Shown in pieces: positions 1 to 9,736 of a DNA stretch of 64,000 bases. Positions within the stretch are counted from its first letter, which is position 1, and every line of letters begins with the position of its first letter. Source of the stretch: Paenibacillus sp. ACRRX. Lineage in GTDB: Bacteria; Bacillota; Bacilli; Paenibacillales; Paenibacillaceae. The translations under genes were made by a program, and so were the position numbers. The notes below the pieces were generated by a model that was not told where the DNA came from, searched no databases, and was given only the letters and a program-made list of their open reading frames with translations. The stretch is from positions 1,054,001 to 1,118,000 of the forward strand of contig NZ_JAKRNK010000002.1 in NCBI RefSeq assembly GCF_022346885.1, written 5' to 3'.

Positions 1-368
1 AAAGCTTGCAAATAAGCAAGCAGCTGCTCGAACATGTAGCCACCGGCCTCTTCATCCTGCAAACCGCGATCTACAAGTTCTACTGCATAAGATGCGTATG
101 CAGCCAGATGAAGCTGCTCGCGCAGTGGATGATGGGACTCAAGAATCTCACACCCGTTCAAGGTACCAATGTGTCCCATCCCTTTAAAATAAATATACTC
201 TCCATATGTAAACAACTGTGTAGCCGCAGCATGGCGACTGCGCACCTTCTTCGCTCCCCTTACGAGGACACCGGTCTTCCCGTGCGATTTGGTGCACAGT
301 GTAATAATCTTATTTCCTTCCCCATAATCCATGCTGCGTATTACAATACCTTCCACCCTATATAACAC
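1..368 (-). CDS. recO: DNA repair protein RecO (C-terminus outside window)
   Basis: RecO promotes RecA loading and strand annealing in the RecFOR recombination pathway. The reading frame opens with GTG at 368 after a strong AGGGGAGG site and begins VLYRVEGIVIRSMDYGE, the typical RecO OB-fold start; it then runs through a basic segment (GAKKVRSRHAAATQLFTY) to the window edge, giving about 122 codons. The rest of the gene, including any C-terminal cysteine cluster, lies outside. It follows yqzL and era, as in Bacillus (era-yqzL-recO), so it is probably co-transcribed with them. The identification is firm; only the length is unknown. Confidence 0.9.
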   Translation of the reverse strand, partial: MLYRVEGIVIRSMDYGEGNKIITLCTKSHGKTGVLVRGAKKVRSRHAAATQLFTYGEYIYFKGMGHIGTLNGCEILESHHPLREQLHLAAYASYAVELVDRGLQDEEAGGYMFEQLLAYLQA

Positions 369-397
369 CGTTGTCCTCCCCTACGACAACTGACTTA

Positions 398-535
398 TCA
401 CTCCACGATCTGCTCAGACAACTCGGGTTCCGCTTCCGCCTCTTCTACATCTGAGATCTGCCCAATATGCTTATATAACAAGTAGGCATCCACATCCCCC
501 GTCATTGCAAACACATTCCACGAGAAATCACGCAT
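398..535 (-). CDS. yqzL: YqzL family small protein
   Basis: A 45-residue acidic protein beginning MRDFSWNVFAMTGDVDAYLL, the signature of the YqzL family found between era and recO in Bacilli. Function is unknown. The frame is open further upstream, but the ATG at 535 is preceded by an AAGGGGG site at good spacing and matches the family start. The C-terminus is a Glu-rich tail. Confidence 0.85.
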   Translation of the reverse strand: MRDFSWNVFAMTGDVDAYLLYKHIGQISDVEEAEAEPELSEQIVE

Positions 536-652
536 TCGTAAATCCCCCTTCATCGGAAATGATTCTGTCTTATGCATTATCATGTGCTGAGAGGTAGGGA
601 ATATCCGATGCAATAATTGGCTTGTATGATATGCAGTTGCTTTATGCCGTCG

Positions 653-1558
653 TTACTTATCGTTTCTAAAGCCCAGGTCACGCAAAACGCGATCATGATT
701 ACGCCAGTCCTTTTTCACCTTTACCCAGAGTTCTAAGAACGATTTCGAACCTAATAGCGTTTCAATATCTTTGCGGGCAAGCTTACCAACCTCTTTAAGC
801 AGCGCACCTTGTTTGCCAATAACGATCCCTTTCTGCGAATCCCGCTCAACAAAGATAACCGCAGAAATGTGCACCACGCCATTGTCTTGTACCTTCATAT
901 CTTCAATCATAACCGCTATTGAATGCGGAATTTCCTCGCGAGTTGCATGTAAAATCTTCTCCCGGATCAACTCCGCTACTACGAACTGTTCTGGATGATC
1001 TGTAATTTGATCTTCCGGATAGTATTGTGGACCTTCTGGCAAATAACCAGACAGTACTTGCAGCAAGCGATCCACATTGTTGCCTTGTAGTGCTGAGATC
1101 GGAATAATCTCTGCAAACTGATGCAGTTCGTTATAAGTTTTGATCATGCCGAGCAGCTCTTCTGGCTGCACTTGATCAATCTTGTTCATGACCAGAATAA
1201 CAGGTGTATTTACCCGCTTTAACTGTTCAATAACATAGCGGTCACCGCCCCCAAGACCAGCAGATACATCGACAAGGAACAACACAGCCTCAACTTCATT
1301 TAATGTTGTGAGTGCCACTTGATTCATGTAATCGCCAAGCTTGGATTGGCGCTTATGAATACCTGGTGTATCAAGAAACACAATTTGAGAACCTTCTGTT
1401 GTGTATACACCATGAATCTTATTACGAGTAGTCTGCGGCTTATCAGACATAATCGCTATCTTCTGACCGATTATATGGTTCATTAAAGTGGACTTCCCTA
1501 CATTAGGTCGTCCGATTATAGCTACAAAGCCTGATTTATACGATTTGGATTGCTTCAT
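653..1558 (-). CDS. era: GTPase Era, ribosome maturation
   Basis: Era is an essential GTPase that binds the 3' end of 16S rRNA and supports 30S assembly. Visible are the P-loop GRPNVGKST near residue 16, the switch/G3 DTPG, G4 NKID, and a C-terminal KH domain with GKQG and the family motif [13 protein letters not shown]. Length of about 301 residues is normal. ATG at 1558 is chosen; a TTG one codon upstream (1561) is closer to the AGGAG site and is also possible. It lies between cdd and yqzL in the conserved order. A hairpin after cdd may partly separate it from the upstream operon. Confidence 0.97.
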   Translation of the reverse strand: MKQSKSYKSGFVAIIGRPNVGKSTLMNHIIGQKIAIMSDKPQTTRNKIHGVYTTEGSQIVFLDTPGIHKRQSKLGDYMNQVALTTLNEVEAVLFLVDVSAGLGGGDRYVIEQLKRVNTPVILVMNKIDQVQPEELLGMIKTYNELHQFAEIIPISALQGNNVDRLLQVLSGYLPEGPQYYPEDQITDHPEQFVVAELIREKILHATREEIPHSIAVMIEDMKVQDNGVVHISAVIFVERDSQKGIVIGKQGALLKEVGKLARKDIETLLGSKSFLELWVKVKKDWRNHDRVLRDLGFRNDK

Positions 1559-1620
1559 CAATTTAACTTCTCCTCTGGTTCTTAGTAGTTCTTGTGCTTA
1601 TTCTTGTGCCAACTTGCTCT

Positions 1621-1669
1621 AATATATATAAACGGCTCCGCATCGTCTATAGACTGGAGCGGAACCGCT
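1621..1669 (-). terminator. Probable terminator or attenuator between cdd and era
   Basis: An 11-bp stem (1631-1641 with 1659-1669) contains two G-U pairs that form only in minus-strand RNA; the plus strand would have A-C mismatches there. It is followed on the minus strand by TTTATATATATT. This fits a Rho-independent terminator behind cdd, perhaps with read-through into era. Confidence 0.55.
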
Positions 1670-1677
1670 TCGATTGT

Positions 1678-2112
1678 CTAATCTTTCAGTTCAGCTTGAC
1701 GTGAAACCGAGCTTTCCAGACTGTTCACGTCAAATGCGCCTGGTAATAGCGCCCCCACTGTAGTAGTCGTTACTTCACCATTCAAATTGCCCATGTACAC
1801 CGGCATATCTGACGGACATAACTCCAATATCACTTGGCGACATACCCCGCATGGTGTAATTGGGTCGCTCGTATCACCAACGACAGCAATAGCCTTAAAA
1901 GAACGCGGTTCACAACCATCCGCGATCGCTCTGAATAAAGCGGTTCTCTCGGCACAGTTAGTAGGACCGTAAGCTGCATTTTCCACATTGCAACCCAAGT
2001 GTACGTGTCCATCCGCATCCAATAGTGCTGCTCCGACCTTAAAATGCGAATAAGGTGTGTACGCTTTTTCGCGGGCGAGTTTTGCTTGTTCCATCAGTTG
2101 TGTAGCATTCAT
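1678..2112 (-). CDS. cdd: Cytidine deaminase
   Basis: Zinc enzyme converting cytidine and deoxycytidine to uridine and deoxyuridine in pyrimidine salvage. The catalytic motifs are present: CAE with C53 and E55, and PCGVC with C88 and C91, the three zinc-binding cysteines and the catalytic glutamate of the homotetrameric class. The 144-residue length is slightly longer than the Bacillus enzyme because of a C-terminal tail. An AGGAGG site precedes the ATG. Its place between dgkA and era matches Bacillus. Confidence 0.96.
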   Translation of the reverse strand: MNATQLMEQAKLAREKAYTPYSHFKVGAALLDADGHVHLGCNVENAAYGPTNCAERTALFRAIADGCEPRSFKAIAVVGDTSDPITPCGVCRQVILELCPSDMPVYMGNLNGEVTTTTVGALLPGAFDVNSLESSVSRQAELKD

Positions 2113-2127
2113 CTGACGTTCCTCCTT

Positions 2128-2502
2128 CTAGTTGACCAGCAGCTTCCATATCGGAATACCTAATAGAATTACACCAACAATGACGGCAAACACTGCCGCA
2201 ATCAATACAGCACCTGCGGCAGTGTCCTTCGCAATCTTGGCAAGCGGATGCGGATTGGGCATCACCAGATCTACTACCGTTTCAATAGCAGTGTTAAAAA
2301 GCTCCGCCATGATCACCAGCGTGATGCACAAACCAATCCAAAACCATTCTGTCCGCTCTAGTCCAAGCGCCCAACCCAGTCCCGTCACCGCAAACATAAT
2401 ACCTAAATGCACCTGCATGTTACGCTGTGTACGCAGAGTATACCATATACCTTCTAATGCGACTTGAAATGTATGCCTCCAAGGCCGCTTGCTCCGTATC
2501 AT
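2128..2502 (-). CDS. dgkA: Undecaprenol/diacylglycerol kinase, DgkA family
   Basis: A 124-residue integral membrane kinase of the DagK family. In Gram-positives it phosphorylates undecaprenol to recycle the lipid carrier for wall synthesis. Three transmembrane helices are visible, together with the family motif AELFNTAIETVVD carrying the catalytic and metal-binding glutamates. The start codon overlaps the ybeY stop (TAATG), indicating translational coupling. The gene order ybeY-dgkA-cdd-era is conserved. Substrate preference (undecaprenol rather than diacylglycerol) is inferred from Gram-positive homologues. Confidence 0.93.
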   Translation of the reverse strand: MIRSKRPWRHTFQVALEGIWYTLRTQRNMQVHLGIMFAVTGLGWALGLERTEWFWIGLCITLVIMAELFNTAIETVVDLVMPNPHPLAKIAKDTAAGAVLIAAVFAVIVGVILLGIPIWKLLVN

Positions 2503-2999
2503 TAGCGTGTCAATCCAACCTTAGCAAGCACCGTTTCCTGCTTGTCCATCATGACACGCTCTGATTCATCATCTTGATGGTCATACCCGAGCAGATGCAA
2601 AAAGCCATGCACGAACAGAAATCCAATTTCCCGCTCCAACGAATGTCCGTATTCCTCTGCCTGTGCTTGCGCACGTTCAGTTGAGATAATTATATCGCCT
2701 AACATATCACCTATGGTTAACAGCTCCGACTCGTCTTCTACCTCATAAAGGATATCCAACTCTTCATCAGTAGATTCGTTCAGTGCAAATGACAGCACAT
2801 CTGTAGGACGATCAATGCCACGATAATCACGGTTCAATTCGTGGATGCGCTCATCATCTACAAATGTTAGGGCAACTTCCCCCTCTGTAACCCCTTCCAT
2901 ATGTGCAGCTTCCGCTAGGATTAACTCCAACTGCTCCACTAATACAGTGGAAATGGGATACCGATCCTGTTCATCGCTCCATGCTAATGTTACTTTCAT
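2502..2999 (-). CDS. ybeY: Endoribonuclease YbeY, rRNA maturation
   Basis: Metal-dependent endoribonuclease acting in 16S rRNA 3'-end processing and ribosome quality control. The signature [11 protein letters not shown] holds the three zinc-binding histidines. The length of 165 residues is typical. The frame is open upstream, but ATG 2999 with AAGGAG just before it, one base after the pgpH stop, is the natural start. It sits between pgpH and dgkA as in Bacillus. Confidence 0.95.
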   Translation of the reverse strand: MKVTLAWSDEQDRYPISTVLVEQLELILAEAAHMEGVTEGEVALTFVDDERIHELNRDYRGIDRPTDVLSFALNESTDEELDILYEVEDESELLTIGDMLGDIIISTERAQAQAEEYGHSLEREIGFLFVHGFLHLLGYDHQDDESERVMMDKQETVLAKVGLTR

Positions 3000-3000
3000 A

Positions 3001-5418
3001 CTATTCTCCTTCTTTATGGCCTGGTCGTCCTTTATTGAGCTCAGCCACTTCCTCACGATCTTCCAAGTTAGCTTTATCGACTCTACTGGCTTCTTCGTCC
3101 GCATGTACTGACAGCTTATCCGCGTGAGCGTGATGAGCAGCTGATGGAGTATCTTCTTTTGCAGGCAGCTTATGCTGCATTTTCTCATGTGACTTGTCTG
3201 ACACTTTAGATGTGTCTGGGTATTCGATTCGAGAATGGAATATGCCCATTACCGTTTCTTTTAACGAGTTTGCAACGATATCAAGCTCTCGCATCGTCAA
3301 GTCACAATCATTAAACTGATTATCATCAAGGCGATCTTTAATGATCTTGTGGATCATCGTCTCGATCTGCTCTACTGTCGGATGGCGTAAGGATCGAACC
3401 GCAGCCTCAACACAGTCTGCTATCCCCACGACAGCCGCCTCCTTGGACTGTGCCTTCGGACCTGGATAACGGAAGTCATCTTCCGTAAAGTCTGGCTCGC
3501 CCCCTTGTTCTTCTGCCAGCTTGATCGCTTTATAATAGAAGAACTTAAGGAAAGTTGTCCCGTGATGCTGTTCCGCAATATCCCGTATCGGCTTGGGAAG
3601 CTTATAATCTTTCAGCATTTCAGCACCATCACGTGCATGTGCCGTAATAATGGAAGTACTCAGCTTCGGGTCGATAAAATCATGCGGATTATCCATATTC
3701 GTCTGATTCTCAATAAAGTAGCTTGGTCGCTTCGTCTTACCGATATCGTGATAAAACGCTCCAACTCGGCATAATAGTCCGTTTGCCCCGATCGATTCGG
3801 CCGCCTGTTCAGCCAGATTGCCTACCATTACGCTGTGATGATAGGTTCCCGGTGTCTCCGTCAGCAGCTTCCTTAGTAACGGATGGTTTGGGTTAGACAG
3901 TTCCACAAGCTTCAGTGCGGATAAAATGCCAAACGTAACTTCAAAGAACGGCATCAAACCAATTACAAGCACTGCTGTCACCAAGCCGCTGCTGAAGGCA
4001 AGACCCGCTGCAAGAAGTGTATCCCTGCTGTTTAAAGGATCGCCATTCATCATGGCAAGCGTAATGACCGTCAAGCTGCCAAAAATACAAATCATAATAC
4101 CGGCCTTCAGAATCGTAGAACGCTGGCTGGCTCGATGAATCGCAAATATGGCTGCGTACGACACAACTAAGGCCAAGAAGCCAAAATTAAAATCAAACAG
4201 CTCACCTTGCTGCGTATTAAGCACAATACTGGCCATCACACTAAATACGACGGCGCTTATGTAAGCCAATGACACATCCAGCAGCAATGTGATCAGCATA
4301 ACACCCAAAGCCACAGGCGCTACATAGCCGATATAAGTAGACGTCTCCGTCTGAGCGTAAGCGACAATGTGAAGTGCAAGCACGTTAATAGTAAATATGA
4401 TCGCCAGCATAAGAAGCTGTGCGTTATTGTACTTAAAGTGCGTACTGCTGCTTTGTCTCATAAACATAAACAATACGCCAATAAACATAAAGGAAAGCAA
4501 CAATAAGCCTAGCTGTGGCCACATGTTTACTTCCGACTTCAGCAGTTCATTTTCCTTGAGCAGATCATACATGTCTTGCGAGATCACTTGTCCACGCTTT
4601 ACGATGATGTCCCCCTGCTTAATGAACACTTGCGGCGTATTTTCCCGTGCTTGAACTTTAGCTTCCTTGGTTGCTTCTTCATCATAAAATTTGTTCGGTG
4701 TAATCGATAAACGCACGAGTTCTTGGATTACTTCACGTGTAGAACGCTTAGTCAAAGAACTGGCATTCACGTATTCAGCGACCTTGGCGCGCGCGACAGT
4801 TGCATCTGCGATCGAATCGCTCATCAACTTGCTTACGATATCACGACCTACTGGCTTCATGTCCGTAATGTCATCCTTGGACAAGCGTGCAATCTTGATG
4901 AACGTCTCCTCAGGCACACGATACTTCTGTTCTTCAATACGCTTGGACATTTCATCCAATAACTTGCTCGAATATGTACTGCGGTTGTCCATCTTAAAAG
5001 AATTAATATAATCGTCGAACATCTGCGGAATGACCCTGCGATACAGATCTACCTTCTCCGAGAAGGAGATCAGTTCGTCGACATTAACCGTTTCTATTCG
5101 ATTTAATACAATATCCATCAACTTCTCATTCTTAAAAGAAACGATTGGATAACTAGGCGCCACGCGCTCTGCCGCCTCTTCCTGTGCTTTTAACGTTGCC
5201 TTTTTGTCTGGAATTTGCTTGGGTGCCACGATATTTTTCTCGTTCACATTACCAACTACGATATCGAATTTCTCTGGCAGTATGTTCGGTGCCAGGCTGA
5301 AATAAAACAATACCGTCATAAAACAAAATAAGACAACACGCACGCCGATGCTGTATTTCCATCCTGCCATTGTAACCGGGCGAGCTTTGTTGCCGCTGCC
5401 TTGATGTGCTTGTAGCAT
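3001..5418 (-). CDS. pgpH: 7TM-HD cyclic-di-AMP phosphodiesterase, PgpH/YqfF
   Basis: An 805-residue membrane phosphodiesterase of the 7TMR-HD family that hydrolyses cyclic di-AMP to pApA. Order of parts: N-terminal membrane helix (about 25-45), a large extracytoplasmic 7TMR-HDED domain, seven transmembrane helices from about residue 300, then a cytoplasmic HD domain with [20 protein letters not shown] and EQHHGTTFL carrying the metal ligands. The C-terminal tail of about 70 residues is charged and His/Glu-rich, longer than in Bacillus, and looks disordered. It ends one base before the ybeY ATG. Its order with phoH and ybeY is conserved. Confidence 0.93.
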   Translation of the reverse strand: MLQAHQGSGNKARPVTMAGWKYSIGVRVVLFCFMTVLFYFSLAPNILPEKFDIVVGNVNEKNIVAPKQIPDKKATLKAQEEAAERVAPSYPIVSFKNEKLMDIVLNRIETVNVDELISFSEKVDLYRRVIPQMFDDYINSFKMDNRSTYSSKLLDEMSKRIEEQKYRVPEETFIKIARLSKDDITDMKPVGRDIVSKLMSDSIADATVARAKVAEYVNASSLTKRSTREVIQELVRLSITPNKFYDEEATKEAKVQARENTPQVFIKQGDIIVKRGQVISQDMYDLLKENELLKSEVNMWPQLGLLLLSFMFIGVLFMFMRQSSSTHFKYNNAQLLMLAIIFTINVLALHIVAYAQTETSTYIGYVAPVALGVMLITLLLDVSLAYISAVVFSVMASIVLNTQQGELFDFNFGFLALVVSYAAIFAIHRASQRSTILKAGIMICIFGSLTVITLAMMNGDPLNSRDTLLAAGLAFSSGLVTAVLVIGLMPFFEVTFGILSALKLVELSNPNHPLLRKLLTETPGTYHHSVMVGNLAEQAAESIGANGLLCRVGAFYHDIGKTKRPSYFIENQTNMDNPHDFIDPKLSTSIITAHARDGAEMLKDYKLPKPIRDIAEQHHGTTFLKFFYYKAIKLAEEQGGEPDFTEDDFRYPGPKAQSKEAAVVGIADCVEAAVRSLRHPTVEQIETMIHKIIKDRLDDNQFNDCDLTMRELDIVANSLKETVMGIFHSRIEYPDTSKVSDKSHEKMQHKLPAKEDTPSAAHHAHADKLSVHADEEASRVDKANLEDREEVAELNKGRPGHKEGE

Positions 5419-5433
5419 AGAGAACAGTCCTCT

Positions 5434-6402
5434 CTATCCCTGGTTTTCGTTTTCCTTCTGATAAGCCACAATAATCTTCTGTACTAAGGAATGACGAACG
5501 ACATCCTGCTCAGCAAAATGTACGATTCCGATCTCCTCAATATCATGTAAGATGCGTTCCGCTTCGACCAAACCGGACTTTTTGCCCCGGGGCAAGTCAA
5601 TCTGGGTGACATCGCCAGTAATGACCATCTTGGAGCCAAAACCGAGTCGTGTCAGGAACATCTTCATCTGTTCAGGAGTCGTATTCTGTGCTTCATCCAA
5701 AATAATAAAGGCATCATCCAACGTTCGTCCCCTCATATAAGCGAGTGGAGCAATCTCGATCAGTCCTCTTTCTAATGCCTTAGCCGTCTGATCAGGTCCC
5801 ATGACGTCATACAGCGCATCATATAGCGGACGCAAGTATGGATCCACCTTCTCTTGCAGATCTCCTGGGAGAAAGCCCAGATTCTCGCCCGCCTCTACTG
5901 CTGGGCGTGTTAATACAATACGCTTAACGGCACCTTCCTTCAGTGCACTGACGGCCAGAACTACTGCTAAATAGGTCTTCCCTGTTCCTGCTGGTCCTAC
6001 ACCAAATACAATGTCCTGCTTCTTGATTGTAGACACGTAATGACGCTGACCTATTGTTTTTACCCGTATCGGCTTGCCTCTAAACGTAGTCGTGATCTCA
6101 CCTTTAAACAGATCTAGCAGCTCGTCAACTTTCCATTCCTGAGCTAGATCAAGTGCATACATGAAGTCACGCTCGGACAGTGTAATATTGTTGCGGATCA
6201 ATTGCAACAGCACTTCGAACAACCGCTTAAATTTCTCAACTTCTTCCATACCGCCTGAAATAACAATTTCTGCATCTCTTGATGTGATCTGAGCACCAGT
6301 ACGGCTTTGAACCAGCCGCAAGTACTTGTCCTGTGGTCCAAGCAAGGCCAAGCCTTCGGTGGCATTCTGTAATGAAAGTTTGACAGTCTGTAGTTGCGAC
6401 AA
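5434..6402 (-). CDS. phoH: PhoH family ATPase
   Basis: PhoH-like protein with a P-loop ATPase/RNA-helicase-like fold; its cellular role is not settled, but it is always found beside pgpH and ybeY, suggesting RNA metabolism. Walker A is GPAGTGKT near residue 137 and Walker B is FIILDEAQN; an N-terminal KH-like segment precedes them. TTG 6402 is preferred as start: an AAGGAG site lies 10 bases upstream and it gives 322 residues, the usual length. ATG 6432 has no ribosome site, and the longer frame from 6483 runs into yqfD. Confidence 0.9.
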   Translation of the reverse strand: MSQLQTVKLSLQNATEGLALLGPQDKYLRLVQSRTGAQITSRDAEIVISGGMEEVEKFKRLFEVLLQLIRNNITLSERDFMYALDLAQEWKVDELLDLFKGEITTTFRGKPIRVKTIGQRHYVSTIKKQDIVFGVGPAGTGKTYLAVVLAVSALKEGAVKRIVLTRPAVEAGENLGFLPGDLQEKVDPYLRPLYDALYDVMGPDQTAKALERGLIEIAPLAYMRGRTLDDAFIILDEAQNTTPEQMKMFLTRLGFGSKMVITGDVTQIDLPRGKKSGLVEAERILHDIEEIGIVHFAEQDVVRHSLVQKIIVAYQKENENQG

Positions 6403-6436
6403 AAACCTCAGTCTCCTTGCCTTCAGTCTCATTAGC

Positions 6437-7618
6437 TTAATGGATAATCGGCTGCTCAACAGCAATCGATTGCTCAACTTCAAATAATACTTTCAGTTTC
6501 ACTTTACCATTCTCCGACTTCTGATGCAAAATTTTTTCCGTTTTAACGCGGGCATCAGGCCCATTTTTAGCCGCTATATCAACTCGTGCTTGCTTTAGTC
6601 CTTCTTGCATCGCTTCTTGCTCGCTTCGTTCTTCCGCCACCAGTTGGACTTCTGCTATTTTTTCAGTTATCCATCCTAATGGAAGGGATACGCTCCCCCA
6701 AGAAGCGGCTGCAGTGTCGGATGTCACCTCATACTGGGCATAAGGTATATCTCCAAATCCGGACACTTGCAATCGACGTTCACCGATCTGTATATAATGA
6801 CGTTCTGTAACATCTCCTGTAAGCACCTTCTGCTTGCTGATGAGAGGAGAAACAATCTCATACTCATGCCATACCAACCCTCGCACCACTCCCTTTGCAG
6901 GCACCGCCTGTTGCGCCTGAGTGGAGCCGACGATGCCGGAGATAAGCACGCTGCCTTTCTTCACTCGAGTGTTAGGCCGCACAACAGCGCGCCCTTCTTT
7001 CGCAATAATCTGAGTAACGACCGCATCCGCCCGCGCGATCAGGTGACTGGGATTGCGCAGGGTTCGATTCTCTGCCATCGTAGACTCCACAACGTGAATC
7101 ACAACCCTTGTCCCTTGCCTCGTCACCCCAATCCAGGAGGTAGATGGCAGGCGGGCATTTAGCTCCTTTGAGAGCGTGTCCAGCTTTTTCATACGGAACG
7201 TCCATTGAAACGGGTAAATCCCTTCTTCCCGCGCGGCAGCAAGCACATCATCCGTAGGGATGCGTTCATTCCCTTTCACATCAATCGTCCAAATTAACGA
7301 TGACAGCATGTACATACCAAAGAGAAATAGAAATAAGCCGGAAATAAAAAATGTGCGCTTACGCACTTGTTTGATTGAAAATGGCACGCCAAATCGTGCC
7401 TCTACATGAACTCGGCAGCCTGTCTCTTTTAAAAGCGGACGAAGACGGAAGAAATCCGGCAGCATCAAAAATAAGCTGACCTGATTGTCTTCCTCACGCA
7501 TCACGTCCCATATCAGCATTTGCTTGGCAGATAATTTGTTTAATAATTGTTCTGCATATTGTCCCCTAATACGAACGCGTACGTAACCGCGCCAATTCGC
7601 AAGTGCAGGTGGTTTCAT
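6437..7618 (-). CDS. yqfD: Sporulation protein YqfD
   Basis: A 393-residue protein of the YqfD family, a membrane protein of the sporulation regulon required for efficient sporulation in B. subtilis. A single transmembrane helix near residue 90 (FLFLFGMYMLSSLIW) is followed by a large extracytoplasmic region starting IDVKGNERIPTDDV, reminiscent of a POTRA-like fold. Its ATG overlaps the yqfC stop by 4 bases (ATGA), showing coupling. The molecular role is unknown; family assignment rests on sequence and on the yqfC-yqfD-phoH order. Confidence 0.9.
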   Translation of the reverse strand: MKPPALANWRGYVRVRIRGQYAEQLLNKLSAKQMLIWDVMREEDNQVSLFLMLPDFFRLRPLLKETGCRVHVEARFGVPFSIKQVRKRTFFISGLFLFLFGMYMLSSLIWTIDVKGNERIPTDDVLAAAREEGIYPFQWTFRMKKLDTLSKELNARLPSTSWIGVTRQGTRVVIHVVESTMAENRTLRNPSHLIARADAVVTQIIAKEGRAVVRPNTRVKKGSVLISGIVGSTQAQQAVPAKGVVRGLVWHEYEIVSPLISKQKVLTGDVTERHYIQIGERRLQVSGFGDIPYAQYEVTSDTAAASWGSVSLPLGWITEKIAEVQLVAEERSEQEAMQEGLKQARVDIAAKNGPDARVKTEKILHQKSENGKVKLKVLFEVEQSIAVEQPIIH

Positions 7619-7911
7619 GACAACGTTTCCTCCATTCCGTGAACCTTAACTTCGATTATGCTGCCTTCAATAAATACTTCCTCGGTCCATATTCCACGTA
7701 TGACCAAGTTGCGGCCGAACACCTCAAGCTCGCCGGTAACCAGTGATAGACGCATATGATCACTTGAAAAATGAACAACGCCGCGATGATTCTCCACGAA
7801 CAGTTGTCGATTGCCGATCATCGTAAATCGGGGCACATTAGATAGCATATCTTGCGGCAGATCGAACAAGTGTGCCGTCCATTGGCGCAGTTTGCGGGTG
7901 AAGCGGCTCAT
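7615..7911 (-). CDS. yqfC: Sporulation protein YqfC
   Basis: A 98-residue small protein of the YabP/YqfC family, expressed in the mother cell during sporulation in Bacillus. The sequence has the family pattern LPQDMLSNVPRFTMIGN followed by alternating hydrophobic strands. It starts with ATG after AAGGGGGG and overlaps yqfD by 4 bases. The biochemical role is unknown. The upstream 250-base gap holds a long hairpin that ends the floA transcript, so yqfC probably has its own sporulation promoter. Confidence 0.9.
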   Translation of the reverse strand: MSRFTRKLRQWTAHLFDLPQDMLSNVPRFTMIGNRQLFVENHRGVVHFSSDHMRLSLVTGELEVFGRNLVIRGIWTEEVFIEGSIIEVKVHGMEETLS

Positions 7912-8085
7912 GTACGATAGGCCCCCTTCCTGTACTTTACAATTTATGCGGCAACCGTACGGTTTATGAAGGTGAAAGTATAAGCTGCGCCTAATTTAGC
8001 CCACAGTATACGAGTTAACAGCCTTTTAGTACTAAAATGGACAGTACTTAAGTTCATATCGCATCAAAACGATCGTTTTCGCCCC

Positions 8086-8151
8086 AAAACAAAACACACA
8101 TACTCCGATCAAAGGGCCTACTACCACCCTTAACTATCGGAGTATGTGTGT
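8086..8151 (-). terminator. Long-stem terminator upstream of yqfC
   Basis: A perfect 16-bp stem (8094-8109 with 8136-8151) with an inner AAGGG/CCCTT pair in its 26-base loop. On the minus strand it is followed by GTTTTGTTTT, ending the transcript of the gene at 8166-8651. A T-run also lies on the plus-strand side. The rest of 7912-8165 shows no gene. Confidence 0.75.
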
Positions 8152-8165
8152 TCTTTTTTTGCTAT

Positions 8166-8651
8166 TTATCGTTGCCCGTGCGGTCGCTTCGAACGCGGCG
8201 GACCAATGATCTCAGCCCAAATGACTCCACGACGCGCATCTTCTACAGATACACCTGCCTGCTGCCACTCATCTTGAATCTCATCTTCTTCAATTGGATT
8301 AGGCGCATGCATGCTGTCACGAGTCGCCACTGCTCGATGACTCATGGCCTGACGCTCTTGATAGCTAGACGAAGTCCGCATAGCTGTACCGGAAGAATCT
8401 GCTGCCAACGACGGCGACTCCGACATTAGCGTCTGAGATTGCGGAGCTGGCTCTTCAAACAACTGCTCACCCTCATCATCCTGCTCGCCATGCGATTGTC
8501 GTCCGGATGAATCTCCCGCTCTCTGGTCCCCGCCAAAGCTCGGCATACGGTTGGTTTGCTTCTTTCCCTTGCCTAGCAAGGAAAACAAAAAACCTAATAT
8601 GGCAATGGCAATAATCGGATTGCTAAACACAAGGTCAATTATTTTCTCCAT
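8166..8651 (-). CDS. Membrane-anchored unknown protein next to FloA
   Basis: A 161-residue protein I do not recognise as a named family. It has an N-terminal hydrophobic helix (residues about 3-25, ending in basic GKGKK), then about 100 polar, Ser/Gln/Glu-rich residues that look disordered. A compact conserved-looking C-terminal motif follows, VSVEDARRGVIWAEIIGPPR. The layout suggests a membrane tether with a C-terminal interaction peptide. It lies 10 bases after floA in the position B. subtilis gives to yqfB, so a partner role for FloA/NfeD membrane domains is a reasonable inference, not shown. The ribosome site is weak, suggesting coupling to floA. Confidence 0.75.
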   Translation of the reverse strand: MEKIIDLVFSNPIIAIAILGFLFSLLGKGKKQTNRMPSFGGDQRAGDSSGRQSHGEQDDEGEQLFEEPAPQSQTLMSESPSLAADSSGTAMRTSSSYQERQAMSHRAVATRDSMHAPNPIEEDEIQDEWQQAGVSVEDARRGVIWAEIIGPPRSKRPHGQR

Positions 8652-8661
8652 GGCTTATCGC

Positions 8662-9648
8662 CTAGCCTTCTGATTTAGGATCGGTACCTTTACCGCCGAT
8701 CGAACCGCGCATATGCGTATCCGCTTCAATATTTTTCAGATTCATGTAGTCCATTACCCCGAGTTTGCCAGAACTCAATGCTTCTGCCATTGCGAGTGGG
8801 ACTTGTGATTCGGATTCCACGACTCGCGCGCGCATCTCTACGACACGAGCACGCATCTCTTGCTCAAGCGCAACCGCCATTGCACGGCGTTCTTCCGCCT
8901 TCGCTTGCGCGATACGCTTATCAGCCTCTGCCTGTTCCGTTTGCAGGTTTGCACCGATATTTTTACCTACATCCACATCCGCAATATCAATAGACAAGAT
9001 CTCAAAGGCAGTTCCTGCATCCAAACCTTTGCCTAACACAGTACGGGAGATCATATCCGGGTTCTCCAAAACATCTTTATGAGTGTTCGCACTACCAACC
9101 GTCGTAACGATACCCTCACCTACACGGGCAATAATGGTCTCTTCACCAGCACCACCGACAAGGCGATCAATATTAGCACGAACAGTAACCCGGGCGCGAA
9201 CGCGAACTTCAATCCCGTCTTTCGCCATAGCAGCCACAATCGGTGTCTCGATGACACGAGGGTTAACGCTCATTTGAACAGCTTGCAGTACGTCACGACC
9301 AGCAAGGTCGATCGCTGCAGCGCGTTCGAATTCAAGGTTAATGTTCGCCCGCTGTGCAGCGATTAATGCATTCACGACACGGTCAACGTTACCACCGGCC
9401 AGATAGTGACTTTCCAACTGATTGAGGGTTAATCCAAGACCAGCTTTGGAAGCCTTGATTAGCGGATTAACGATACGACTAGGCGTTACACGACGAAGGC
9501 GCATTGCCACAAGCGTAATAATGCCTACGCGGACTCCCGATGCAATGGCACTGATCCAGAGCATGACCGGGAAGAAGCTAAGAAATACGCTCAATACGAT
9601 AACTACAACTACCGCAATAAGCAAAATACTGATGATTGATGGGTCCAT
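8662..9648 (-). CDS. floA: Flotillin-like protein FloA
   Basis: A 328-residue flotillin-like scaffold that organises functional membrane microdomains. An N-terminal hydrophobic hairpin (about residues 5-50) anchors it, followed by an SPFH/PHB-type domain and an Ala/Glu/Arg-rich coiled coil ([20 protein letters not shown]) that drives oligomerisation. An AGGAGG site sits before the ATG. It lies downstream of the NfeD-type gene yqeZ, a conserved partnership. The short direct repeat [14 protein letters not shown] in the coiled coil is a tandem duplication of 7 residues. Confidence 0.95.
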   Translation of the reverse strand: MDPSIISILLIAVVVVIVLSVFLSFFPVMLWISAIASGVRVGIITLVAMRLRRVTPSRIVNPLIKASKAGLGLTLNQLESHYLAGGNVDRVVNALIAAQRANINLEFERAAAIDLAGRDVLQAVQMSVNPRVIETPIVAAMAKDGIEVRVRARVTVRANIDRLVGGAGEETIIARVGEGIVTTVGSANTHKDVLENPDMISRTVLGKGLDAGTAFEILSIDIADVDVGKNIGANLQTEQAEADKRIAQAKAEERRAMAVALEQEMRARVVEMRARVVESESQVPLAMAEALSSGKLGVMDYMNLKNIEADTHMRGSIGGKGTDPKSEG

Positions 9649-9736
9649 GTGTGTACCTCCACTTAATCTTTTTTCATCTATCCCAATCCTTTATATGGTA
9701 AAAAGGAAGAAGGAACTTCATTAGTTTACCCCTTGC

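Noticed and set aside
6403-6483. Longer PhoH start within yqfD
   Set aside because: No ribosome site for the ATGs there; TTG 6402 has AAGGAG and gives the normal length.
8110-8160. Hairpin with T-run read as a plus-strand terminator
   Set aside because: No plus-strand gene ends upstream; the minus-strand gene at 8166 does, and a T-rich tract follows on that strand too.
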